DNA of 6,744 bases from an uncultured Campylobacter sp. (GCA_900772495.1 CAAHEJ010000090.1:1-6744); one strand, 5' to 3'; counted from the first letter of the stretch, positions 1-5,690 are shown. The notes: generated by a model not told the origin, from the letters alone. Translations and numbers: made by a program.

Positions 1-1
1 A

Positions 2-3000
2 AGCCTAGCCACAAGCTTTGAAAAAGAAATTCAAAGCCTTTCTATATATCTTTATGAGGACTTTTTAAAGGCTTATGATACCTTGCGTGGCGAGCAAAGG
101 CGCAAAGAAGGCGGCGTTTTTTACACGCCACAACCCGTTGTCAATATGATAGTTTCGAGCCTAAACGAGCTTTTGCAAAGCAAATTTGACAAAAAAGGCT
201 TTAATGATGAAAGCGTAAAAGTGCTTGACTTTGCCACAGGCACGGGCAGCTTTTTAGCAAAAGTGTTTGAGCTGATTTTAGCAAATGAAAGCGAGGTTTT
301 TGCCAAAGAGTTGATTATAAACAAATGCCTTAAAGACATTTACGGCTTTGAGCTTTCTTTTGTTCCTTACATAGTCGCACATTTAAAATTAAGTTCGATT
401 TTGAGACAAAAAGGTTTTAGCGATTTAAATCTCACACATAAATTTCAAATTTTTCTTACCAACACGCTTGATTTAGATGGCGACAAACAAATTCAAATGC
501 AAGTGCCATTTGACAGCCTTAAAGGGCAAAGAGATGAGGCATTAAAACTTAAACGCCAAGAAGATTTGTTAGTGATTTTAGGCAACCCGCCTTACAATGT
601 CAAAAGCAAAAACAAAGGCAAAGAGATTTTAGAGCTTTTGCAAAGCTACAAACAAGGGCTAAATGAAACAAAGTTAAATTTAGATGATGATTATATTAAA
701 TTTATCCGCTTTGCGCAATGGAAACTTTTAGAACAAAATCAAAAGCAAGGTTTAATGGGCTTTATCACCAACAATTCTTTTTTAGACGGGCGCACGCACC
801 GCAAGATGAGACAAAGCCTAGCTCGCGCCTTTGATGAAATTTATATCTTAAATTTGCACGGCGATAGTGGCGATGAAAATGTCTTTGACATAAGAGTAGG
901 CGTTTGCATAAGCTTGTTTGTGAAATACAAAGAAATAGACACTTCGGGAGATTCAAAAAGCCCCCTCCCTTGCAAAGAGCAAACTAAAAATTCCCCCTCC
1001 CTTGCGGAGGGGGCTAGGGGGTGGGTAAAAAAGAGCAACAACCCAAGCCACCGCCCACTTGCCCCATATATGAAAGAATTTAGCCGAGCTATGCGAAAAA
1101 ATCCTACGCAAGCAGAAAATAAACTTTGGCAAGAGTTGCGAGGTAAAAAATTAGGCTTTGGATTTAGGCGGCAATTTGTCATAGACTCTAAATATATCGC
1201 TGATTTTGTATGCTTAGAAAAACGGCTTATCATAGAATGCGATGGCGGACAACACGCCACTATAAATACCCCACCCCAAACCCCTCCCGCAAGGGGAGGG
1301 GCTTACTCTACTTCCCCCTCCCTTGCGGAGGGGCTTACCTCTACTCATTCCCCCTCCTTTGCGGAGGGGGACAAAGGGGGTGGGTATGATATAAACCACC
1401 CTGACATTGAGCGGAATTTTTATTTAGAATCGCAAAATTTTAGGATTTTACGCTTTTGGAATAATGAAATTTTAGAGAATTTAGAGGGCGTTTTAAGTGT
1501 GATTAAAGAAGCTTTAAATGATGATAATTTTGCTAGCGCAAAATTTACCCACCCCCTAACCCCCTCCGCAAGGGAGGGGGAACAAGATAAGAAATCTATC
1601 AAAGCCCCACCCCTTGCGGGAGGGGTTGGGGAGGGGTATCCTTGCGCCAAAGTTTTTTACTACTCAACAAATGACAATGGCATTTTAAAAAGAAATGATA
1701 AATTCGCCCTTTTAAACACAGTCGCTCAAAATGGCTTAAATTCAGTAAAATGGCAAGAGTTAAAACTCGATGAGCCTTATTTTTGGTTTGTGCCAAAAAG
1801 CTTTGAAAATGATGAGTATGAAAACTTTTGGGCTTTGGCTGGTGATAAGGCTTTGGGAGAAAGCAAAGCGATTTTTGAAAATTATGGAAGTGGAAGCTCT
1901 GCTTTAAGAGATAAAATTTGCATACATTTTGATAAAGAAAGCGTTGTAAAAGTTGTCAATGATTTTGCAGATAAGGATTTAGATGCAGAAACAATAAGAA
2001 AAAAATATGAATTACCAGAGATAGATTCTAGGGATTGGAAAGTAGAATGGGCAAAAGCAGATGTTATCGCAAATGTGGATTGCCACGATTCTGCTAACGC
2101 AGAATCTCGCAATGACAAAGTGCCCGTCATTGCGAACGAAGTGAAGCAATCCATAGAAAATAAAATCACACAAATTGCTTATCGCCCTTTTGATACTCGC
2201 TATACTTTTTTCACAGGCAAAAGTAAGGGTTTTTGGGGAGTTCCTGCAAGTTTATCAAAACACTTTTTACAAGGCAAAAATTTAGGACTTTGTTTTCCAA
2301 AGACTTGCTTAAATCCAAATTTTGATTATGGTTTAGTGATTGATAAAATTGCTGATAGAGCTTTGGGTGGTGCTAAAACAGGCTCAGAAACTTGTATCGC
2401 TCCGCTTTATCTCTACCAAGACAGCGAAAAAGAAGTGGGTAAAATCTCTAAAATCCCAAATTTCACGCCCGAATTTAAAGAATTTATCATTAAAAGCAAG
2501 GTGTTAAAAGATAAAAGCGCTGAGCAAATTTTAGCCTTTATTTATGCGAATTTATTTAACCCCGCATATCGCAAGAAGTATTTAGAATACCTTAAAATAG
2601 GCTTTCCAAGAGTAAATTTTGAAGTGAGCGAGAGCGAATTTGAAACTTTTGCAAAAATCGGGCAAAGGCTCATTGATTTGCATTTGCTAAAAAATATCCC
2701 AAATGATGAAAGCATAGCCCTTAAATTTAGCGACAAGGCAGATAAGCAAAAACCAAATTTCACCCTTGAAAAACCGCGTTTCATTGATGATAAAATTATA
2801 CTTAATGACGACTTGGAGATAGTTGGCATTGCAAAAAGTATTTTTGAATTCAGTATAGGCGGCTATAAGGTGCTTGATAAATGGCTCAAATACCGAGTAG
2901 GCAAAGCGTTAAGCAAGGCTGAACTTGAACACCTTGTAAATGTCGCTTGTATCATCAAAGAAACGATAAAAATTCAAGCCGAGCTTGAAAATCTAACCAA

Positions 3001-3016
3001 AAAGGACAAAAAATGA
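2..3016 (+). CDS. Type IIG/Type ISP-like restriction-modification enzyme, methyltransferase and specificity part (5' end outside window, carries in-frame insertions)
   Basis: The frame is open from base 2 to the TGA at 3014-3016 (1004 codons), so the start lies upstream. Residue numbers here count from the TTG at 83. The protein reads LYEDFLKAYD just before that codon, then FYTP (13-16, motif X), DFATGTGSF (49-57, SAM-binding motif I) and NPPY (168-171, catalytic motif IV of N6-adenine methyltransferases). The later YRPFDTRY (700-707), GFPRVNF (840-846) and VLDKWLK (930-936) are typical of the specificity and C-terminal part of Type ISP/IIG enzymes. Such proteins usually carry a PD-(D/E)XK nuclease, in ISP types also a helicase, ahead of the methyltransferase; that part cannot be seen. 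Two insertions are odd: a DUF559 nuclease with palindromes at about residues 286-520, and a 26-codon palindrome at about 665-690. Both keep the frame, so the enzyme may still work. The stop overlaps the thiS start. Confidence 0.88.
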   Translation, partial: SLATSFEKEIQSLSIYLYEDFLKAYDTLRGEQRRKEGGVFYTPQPVVNMIVSSLNELLQSKFDKKGFNDESVKVLDFATGTGSFLAKVFELILANESEVFAKELIINKCLKDIYGFELSFVPYIVAHLKLSSILRQKGFSDLNLTHKFQIFLTNTLDLDGDKQIQMQVPFDSLKGQRDEALKLKRQEDLLVILGNPPYNVKSKNKGKEILELLQSYKQGLNETKLNLDDDYIKFIRFAQWKLLEQNQKQGLMGFITNNSFLDGRTHRKMRQSLARAFDEIYILNLHGDSGDENVFDIRVGVCISLFVKYKEIDTSGDSKSPLPCKEQTKNSPSLAEGARGWVKKSNNPSHRPLAPYMKEFSRAMRKNPTQAENKLWQELRGKKLGFGFRRQFVIDSKYIADFVCLEKRLIIECDGGQHATINTPPQTPPARGGAYSTSPSLAEGLTSTHSPSFAEGDKGGGYDINHPDIERNFYLESQNFRILRFWNNEILENLEGVLSVIKEALNDDNFASAKFTHPLTPSAREGEQDKKSIKAPPLAGGVGEGYPCAKVFYYSTNDNGILKRNDKFALLNTVAQNGLNSVKWQELKLDEPYFWFVPKSFENDEYENFWALAGDKALGESKAIFENYGSGSSALRDKICIHFDKESVVKVVNDFADKDLDAETIRKKYELPEIDSRDWKVEWAKADVIANVDCHDSANAESRNDKVPVIANEVKQSIENKITQIAYRPFDTRYTFFTGKSKGFWGVPASLSKHFLQGKNLGLCFPKTCLNPNFDYGLVIDKIADRALGGAKTGSETCIAPLYLYQDSEKEVGKISKIPNFTPEFKEFIIKSKVLKDKSAEQILAFIYANLFNPAYRKKYLEYLKIGFPRVNFEVSESEFETFAKIGQRLIDLHLLKNIPNDESIALKFSDKADKQKPNFTLEKPRFIDDKIILNDDLEIVGIAKSIFEFSIGGYKVLDKWLKYRVGKALSKAELEHLVNVACIIKETIKIQAELENLTKKDKK
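961..973 (+). repeat. Partial copy of the GC-rich palindromic repeat
   Basis: CCCCCTCCCTTGC matches the left arm and loop of the repeat at 991, then diverges. It is the only copy read in a different phase (S-P-L-P-C), which suggests a decayed remnant at the left edge of the insertion. Confidence 0.6.
991..1029 (+). repeat. GC-rich palindromic repeat, forward copy, left boundary of the DUF559 insertion
   Basis: The stem CCCCCTCC (993-1000) pairs perfectly with GGAGGGGG (1006-1013) around loop CTTGC. A G-rich tail, CTAGGGGGTGGGTAAA, follows. The inverted counterpart is 1544-1582. It is translated S-P-S-L-A-E-G-A-R-G-W-V. Confidence 0.85.
1266..1302 (-). repeat. GC-rich palindromic repeat, variant B, reverse copy inside the DUF559 domain
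   Basis: On the minus strand this reads as stem CCCCTCCCC-TTGC-GGGAGGGG plus a tail TTTGGGGTGGGGTAT. It is the inverted partner of the variant at 1604-1639. It lies a few bases after the GGQH codons of the nuclease and is translated P-P-Q-T-P-P-A-R-G-G-A. Confidence 0.8.
1312..1333 (+). repeat. GC-rich palindromic repeat, forward copy lacking the tail
   Basis: This is the hairpin core only: the left arm from 1314, loop CTTGC (1322-1326) and GGAGGGG (1327-1333). The G-rich tail is missing. It is the middle of three copies clustered inside the nuclease domain. Confidence 0.78.
1348..1386 (+). repeat. GC-rich palindromic repeat, forward copy inside the DUF559 domain
   Basis: Core CCCCCTCC-TTTGC-GGAGGGGG (1350-1370) with the tail ACAAAGGGGGTGGGTA, two bases longer than the copy at 991. 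It is translated S-P-S-F-A-E-G-D-K-G-G-G, after which the nuclease domain resumes with Y-D. Confidence 0.8.
1544..1582 (-). repeat. GC-rich palindromic repeat, reverse copy, right boundary of the DUF559 insertion
   Basis: Its reverse complement equals 991-1029 except for one base. It is translated T-H-P-L-T-P-S-A-R-E-G-E. With the left copy it frames 514 bp that contain the complete nuclease domain and the three inner repeats. Confidence 0.85.
1604..1639 (+). repeat. GC-rich palindromic repeat, variant B, forward copy
   Basis: CCCC-A-CCCCTTGCGGGAGGGG followed by TTGGGGAGGGGTAT. It is the same variant as 1266-1302 but in opposite orientation. Methyltransferase-like sequence resumes about six bases after it. 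Confidence 0.78.
2076..2153 (+). repeat. Second-family palindromic element inserted in frame in the specificity region
   Basis: The outer arms TGGATTGC (2076-2083) and GCAATCCA (2146-2153) are exact complements. So are the inner arms TCGCAATGAC (2107-2116) and GTCATTGCGA (2126-2135). The left half holds its own hairpin, GATTCTGC-TAAC-GCAGAATC (2087-2106). The element is 78 bp, exactly 26 codons, has no stop in the gene's frame, and adds a peptide including VIANEVKQSI just before the conserved ITQIAYRPFDTRY segment. Confidence 0.78.
2999..3007 (+). promoter_or_regulatory. Ribosome-binding site for thiS inside the end of the R-M gene
   Basis: AAAAAGGAC lies five bases before the ATG at 3013. 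It sits within the last codons of the upstream gene, which supports coupled translation and fixes the thiS start. The same nine bases precede thiF and murF. Confidence 0.75.
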
Positions 3017-3204
3017 AAATCAACGGCGAGAATTTAGAGCTAAATGAGCTGAAATTTATGGATTATCTTGCACAAAGGGGCTTGGACGCTAAATTTGTGG
3101 CGTTAGAGCTAAATGGGCAAATCATAAGCAAAGATGAGTTTGAGAGCGTGGTGTTTCAAAGGGGCGATGAAGCCGAAGTGGTGTGCTTTGTGGGCGGGGG
3201 GTGA
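3013..3204 (+). CDS. thiS: Sulfur carrier protein ThiS
   Basis: This 63-residue ubiquitin-fold protein ends in FVGGG, the glycine tail that ThiF adenylates and that then carries sulfur as a thiocarboxylate to the thiazole synthase ThiG. Length, the internal ALELNG (30-35), the Arg-Gly-Asp-Glu turn near 50-53 and the final hydrophobic strand VVCFV all fit ThiS. The ATG overlaps the TGA of the restriction-modification gene in an ATGA and is preceded by AAAAAGGAC, so translation is probably coupled to that gene. thiF follows after 229 bp. The unusual point is the upstream neighbour: a restriction enzyme gene is not part of thiamine synthesis, so the thi genes may have acquired a new leader through rearrangement. 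The MoaD family is the main alternative, but the short length and adjacent ThiF favour ThiS. Confidence 0.88.
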   Translation: MKINGENLELNELKFMDYLAQRGLDAKFVALELNGQIISKDEFESVVFQRGDEAEVVCFVGGG

Positions 3205-3229
3205 AATCTAAAAAACGGCTCGTCTTTTG

Positions 3230-3321
3230 GCTGAATTTGCGGGAGTTCGTAAAAAGCTCGTGGCGACAGACTTTTATGTCTAGTCTTACTCGCTTTTTAC
3301 TTCACAACCCACAAATTCAGC
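3230..3321. repeat. 92-bp imperfect inverted repeat
   Basis: GCTGAATTTG (3230-3239) is exactly complementary to CAAATTCAGC (3312-3321). GTAAAAAGC (3249-3257) is exactly complementary to GCTTTTTAC (3292-3300). A small apical stem, AGAC-TTTTAT-GTCT, lies at 3268-3281. As RNA this would be one long broken hairpin. It could be a decayed miniature element or a leader structure affecting thiF. Confidence 0.6.
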
Positions 3322-3368
3322 TCAAAATACTTTGCCTTGTCCTTTGTCGCTCAAAACGCACTTCGTGT

Positions 3369-3404
3369 GTCATTGCGAGCCGACAAAGTCGGCGTGGCAA
3401 TCCA
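3369..3404 (+). repeat. Second-family palindromic element, short intergenic copy
   Basis: It starts GTCATTGCGA and ends GCAATCCA, the same words as the right half of the element at 2126-2153. Between them is a different hairpin, GCCGAC-AAA-GTCGGC (3379-3393). The shared ends with an unrelated middle suggest one family with exchangeable inner stems. Confidence 0.72.
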
Positions 3405-3420
3405 TAAAATCTACTAAAAC

Positions 3421-3429
3421 AAAAAGGAC
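3421..3429 (+). promoter_or_regulatory. Ribosome-binding site that fixes the thiF start
   Basis: AAAAAGGAC four bases before the ATG at 3434 decides for that start over an in-frame upstream ATG at 3332, which would run through the palindromic repeat. Confidence 0.75.
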
Positions 3430-3433
3430 AAAA

Positions 3434-4234
3434 ATGAAAATAAAATTCAACAACATAGAATGCGAAACAAACGCCACAACAAGCGTAGAATTTTTAAGCA
3501 GCAAAAGCAGCGATGAAAACGATGTGTGGATAATCAACGGCTTTTGCACGCGCGAGGCTGTGCCGTTAAGCGAGGGTGATGAGCTTTTTTGCATAGCGCG
3601 GGGCATTATGCCCCCACGCGAGGCACTTGAAGCGATGATGAGTTCGCGCCACACCCCAAAAGTGCATAACAAGCTCAAAAAAAGTGTCGTGGCTGTGTGC
3701 GGGCTGGGCGGGCTTGGCTCAAATATCGCCATAATGCTCGCTCGCATAGGCGTTGGCAGGCTGATTCTCATCGATTTTGATGTGGTAGAACCGAGCAATT
3801 TAAACCGCCAAAGCTACTTTGTCGAGGATTTGGGAAAGCTCAAAACAAAGGCTTTGAGCGAGCAAATCGCTAAAATCAACCCTTTCATCAGCACGCAAAC
3901 GCACGCCCTTAAAATCACACACGAAAACATACCCACGCTTTTCAAAGGGTGCGACATAGTGTGCGAAGCCTTTGACAGCGCACTTGCAAAGGCTATGCTC
4001 GCGCAAAATTTTCACAAGCATTTTCCGCAAACCACGCTGATTTGTGCGTCTGGGCTTGCAGGATATGGCAACTCAAACGAGATAAAAACGCGCAAAATCG
4101 CGCAGAATTTTTATATGTGCGGGGACTTGGTAAGTGGCGCAAAGGTGGGAAATGGGCTGATGGCACCGCGTGTAAATATCTGTGCGGCACATCAAGCGAA
4201 TTTAGTGCTTGAACTTTTGGTGCAGATGAAGTGA
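3434..4234 (+). CDS. thiF: ThiS adenylyltransferase ThiF with a ThiS-like N-terminal segment
   Basis: This 266-residue E1-like enzyme would activate the ThiS C-terminal glycine with ATP for thiazole (thiamine) synthesis. The Rossmann ATP site is GLGGLG (90-95), followed by LIDFD (112-116, Asp114 and Asp116), NLNRQ (122-126) and CEAFDS (177-182). No paired CxxC zinc motifs are visible, unlike E. coli ThiF, so this is the shorter ThiF type. Residues 1-57 precede the usual beginning of the catalytic domain (PPREALEAMMSSRH, from about 60) and resemble a degenerate ThiS: MKIKFNN, IING and EGDELFCIARG align with the ThiS features MKING, ELNG and RGDEAEVVCFVGG, but without the glycine tail. ThiS lies upstream. 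thiG and thiH, often adjacent in related genomes, are absent; the next gene, murF, converges with only 7 bp between the stops. Confidence 0.88.
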   Translation: MKIKFNNIECETNATTSVEFLSSKSSDENDVWIINGFCTREAVPLSEGDELFCIARGIMPPREALEAMMSSRHTPKVHNKLKKSVVAVCGLGGLGSNIAIMLARIGVGRLILIDFDVVEPSNLNRQSYFVEDLGKLKTKALSEQIAKINPFISTQTHALKITHENIPTLFKGCDIVCEAFDSALAKAMLAQNFHKHFPQTTLICASGLAGYGNSNEIKTRKIAQNFYMCGDLVSGAKVGNGLMAPRVNICAAHQANLVLELLVQMK

Positions 4235-4241
4235 ATTTGGC

Positions 4242-5690
4242 TCACATAAAACTTGGTGTGTCGTTTGAAAAGAGGATTAAATCCCCATTTTTTGTCTGTG
4301 TAGCAAGGGTTTGAACGAGAGCGGCTTTGTCTTTTAGCACGATTTTTGGCAGGCTCACATTTTCACTCAAAGTCCTTGAATTCACTTCGCCGATGATGAT
4401 GACAAAATCAAAGCACGAATTTATCGTTTCGCAAAGGGCTTTATTTTGCTCATCATTTACTTCAACTATGCCAGGCGTTACCAGCACACGCCGCCCAGCA
4501 TAGCTTTTGCAAAGCAAATAACTCTCGCTCATTCCCTTAAAATTGCCATTAAAGCCATCATCTATGATGAATTTTGGCGTTTTAGAAATGATTTGCAAAC
4601 GATGCTCAACGCCCTTTAAATTCGCCACGCTTGTCCTTATATGCTCTAAATTTACGCCCAAAAATTCAGCGCACAGCACACAAGCGCATAAATTTTCGCC
4701 GTTAAAACTACCAAGCAAATTCGCTTGAAAGCACTCATTTTTGTCCTTAAATTTAAGCTCAAATTCAAGCCCGTTAAGCGTGGAATTTACGCTTTTCAAG
4801 GCTTTATCATAAATAACGCATTGCTTGCTTTCATTTTGCAAAGTAGAGCTGTGGCAAAAGGCTTTTTGCAAACGCTTACTTTGCAAGGCTTCAAGCTTGG
4901 TTGAGCGGATATTTTCAACGCTTTTAAAATACTCCAAATGTGCATTTCCTATCTCGCCGATAATGCAAATTTGGGGATTTAAAAGGCGAGTTATGGCTAA
5001 AATGTCGCCCTTTTGGCGCGCGCCTGCTTCGGCTATGTAAATTTGAGTGTTTGTGCTTAAATTTTGGTTAATGTCTGCGACTATGCCAAGCAGGGTATTG
5101 ACACTGCGCGGGCTGTGGTAGGTGCTAAAAGTGCTGGCTAAAATTTGAGATAAAAAGTTTTTAATGCTGGTTTTGCCATAGCTTGCGGTGATGAGAATTA
5201 TCTTTAAATCGCTCATTTGGGCGAGTTTTTGCTGGGCGAGTTTTGTGAATTTGTGATTTTGATAAATTTCAAAGATTTTGAGAAAAATGAGCGCAAAAAC
5301 AAGCCCCGCAAGGTTGCTTCGCACCCCATACACCAAGCCAAGCGTGGCAAAAAGAAGGGTGAAAAAGCCCAAAAGAGCAAAAAACACCTTTATTTTTGCC
5401 GTAAAAACGAGCTTTTTGTCAAGTTTTTTGTGCCAAAGCCACAAAATAGGCAGCCAAAACACGAACGCATAAATGAGAAAAAACCTGTCAAGCCCGATAT
5501 AAACAAACCAAGGCAAAAAGATGAAAAAAATATGCCACGAAAAGCGCGTGAAATGAAATGCTACGCGCGAAAGTTTGTAAGAAAACCATTGCAAGGCGGT
5601 GATAAGATAAAAGCCAAGCGCGAAATTCAGCACCAAAACGCTGATAAAATCGTTGATAAGGGCTAAATTTGTGGGATTTTCAAAATTCAT
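4242..5690 (-). CDS. murF: UDP-N-acetylmuramoyl-tripeptide--D-alanyl-D-alanine ligase MurF with membrane N-terminus
   Basis: MurF adds D-Ala-D-Ala to the UDP-MurNAc tripeptide, the last cytoplasmic step in making the peptidoglycan stem. The 482-residue protein has about five hydrophobic segments (roughly 13-32, 51-69, 70-87, 101-121, 126-142), then a Mur ligase core. The core includes the P-loop TASYGKTS (168-175), EAGARQKGD (221-229), NAHLEYF (249-255), GVEHRLQ (360-366), DDGFNGN (377-383) and TPGIVE (405-410). The usual soluble UDP-substrate domain is replaced by the membrane part, a form I associate with Campylobacter and Helicobacter MurF. AAAAAGGAC six bases before the ATG supports the start. 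It is the last gene of the minus-strand run and ends facing thiF. A divergent Mur-ligase paralogue is the alternative, but context favours MurF. Confidence 0.87.
   Translation of the reverse strand: MNFENPTNLALINDFISVLVLNFALGFYLITALQWFSYKLSRVAFHFTRFSWHIFFIFLPWFVYIGLDRFFLIYAFVFWLPILWLWHKKLDKKLVFTAKIKVFFALLGFFTLLFATLGLVYGVRSNLAGLVFALIFLKIFEIYQNHKFTKLAQQKLAQMSDLKIILITASYGKTSIKNFLSQILASTFSTYHSPRSVNTLLGIVADINQNLSTNTQIYIAEAGARQKGDILAITRLLNPQICIIGEIGNAHLEYFKSVENIRSTKLEALQSKRLQKAFCHSSTLQNESKQCVIYDKALKSVNSTLNGLEFELKFKDKNECFQANLLGSFNGENLCACVLCAEFLGVNLEHIRTSVANLKGVEHRLQIISKTPKFIIDDGFNGNFKGMSESYLLCKSYAGRRVLVTPGIVEVNDEQNKALCETINSCFDFVIIIGEVNSRTLSENVSLPKIVLKDKAALVQTLATQTKNGDLILFSNDTPSFM

Larger units (their letters stand above)
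1070..1522 (+). other. DUF559 (Vsr-like PD-(D/E)XK) endonuclease domain inside the methyltransferase ORF
   Basis: Counting from the TTG at 83, residues 330-480 match the DUF559 pattern. They contain NPTQAENKLWQELR (Glu345), FRRQ (361-364), IADFV (Asp374), IIECDGGQH (Glu385, Asp387, His391) and a C-terminal ILRFWNNEILENLEGVL with RFWNNE at 457-462. The Asp374 and Glu385-x-Asp387 arrangement fits the active site expected for this superfamily. The domain normally runs directly from GGQH into a YD...ER segment; here about 110 bp of palindromic repeats (1266-1386) separate the two. An ATG opens the domain at 1070 but has no convincing ribosome-binding site, so it is probably made only as part of the fusion. 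Freestanding DUF559 proteins are common in bacteria and are usually annotated only as endonuclease-domain proteins. The family call is firm; activity and role are unknown. Confidence 0.82.
940..1643 (+). mobile_element. Putative DUF559-palindrome element nested in frame in the methyltransferase gene
   Basis: Methyltransferase sequence resembling the family stops after GVCISLFVKYKE (ending near 937) and resumes at AKVFYYSTND (from about 1646). The roughly 700 bp between encode a complete DUF559-type nuclease domain embedded in GC-rich palindromic repeats. The repeats at 991-1029 and 1544-1582 are inverted relative to each other and match over 39 bp with one difference (C1014 against the T complementary to A1559), so they resemble terminal inverted repeats. 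A partial copy (961-973) and a variant copy (1604-1639) lie just outside them. I could not identify a target-site duplication. The exact ends are uncertain by some tens of bases because the uninserted gene is not available for comparison. That this is a mobile unit is an inference from layout. Confidence 0.6.
3205..3433. other. Hairpin-rich gap between thiS and thiF
   Basis: No convincing gene lies here. In order it holds a 92-bp imperfect inverted repeat (3230-3321), a small hairpin ACGCAC-TTC-GTGTGT (3356-3370) and a second-family palindrome (3369-3404), then the thiF ribosome-binding site. I see no T-rich terminator, no clear promoter and no TPP riboswitch consensus. Confidence 0.6.

Noticed and set aside
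841..1260. Minus-strand ORFs antisense to the R-M gene, including 1420-1650
   Set aside because: They arise because the palindromes are open on both strands. The plus frame carries all recognisable domains.
961..1639. CRISPR array
   Set aside because: Copies occur in both orientations with irregular spacing and lie inside a coding frame.
940..1643. Intein in the methyltransferase
   Set aside because: No Cys/Ser splice block at the left junction and no His-Asn at the right one; the nuclease is DUF559 rather than a LAGLIDADG or HNH intein type as expected.
83..3016. TTG at 83 as the real start of the R-M gene
   Set aside because: The frame is open to the window edge, and the upstream codons encode LYEDFLKAYD, a conserved piece of these enzymes, so 83 is internal.
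3196..3201. Phase-variable G tract at the thiS end
   Set aside because: Only six G, and they form part of the conserved glycine codons; Campylobacter contingency tracts are usually longer.
3183..3407. 74-codon ORF overlapping the end of thiS
   Set aside because: No ribosome-binding site or family resemblance; it runs through the hairpins and the repeat.
3332..3433. N-terminal extension of ThiF from ATG 3332
   Set aside because: It translates the palindromic repeat and lacks a ribosome-binding site; ATG 3434 has a strong one.
3205..3433. TPP riboswitch before thiF
   Set aside because: The CUGAGA thi-box motif is not present, and the hairpins are explained by repeats.
4235..4241. Shared terminator between thiF and murF
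   Set aside because: Only 7 bp lie between the stops, and I found no stem with a T run there.
5217..5666. 149-codon plus-strand ORF opposite murF
   Set aside because: Its Lys/Arg-rich product is the antisense shadow of the Phe/Leu-rich membrane segments of MurF.
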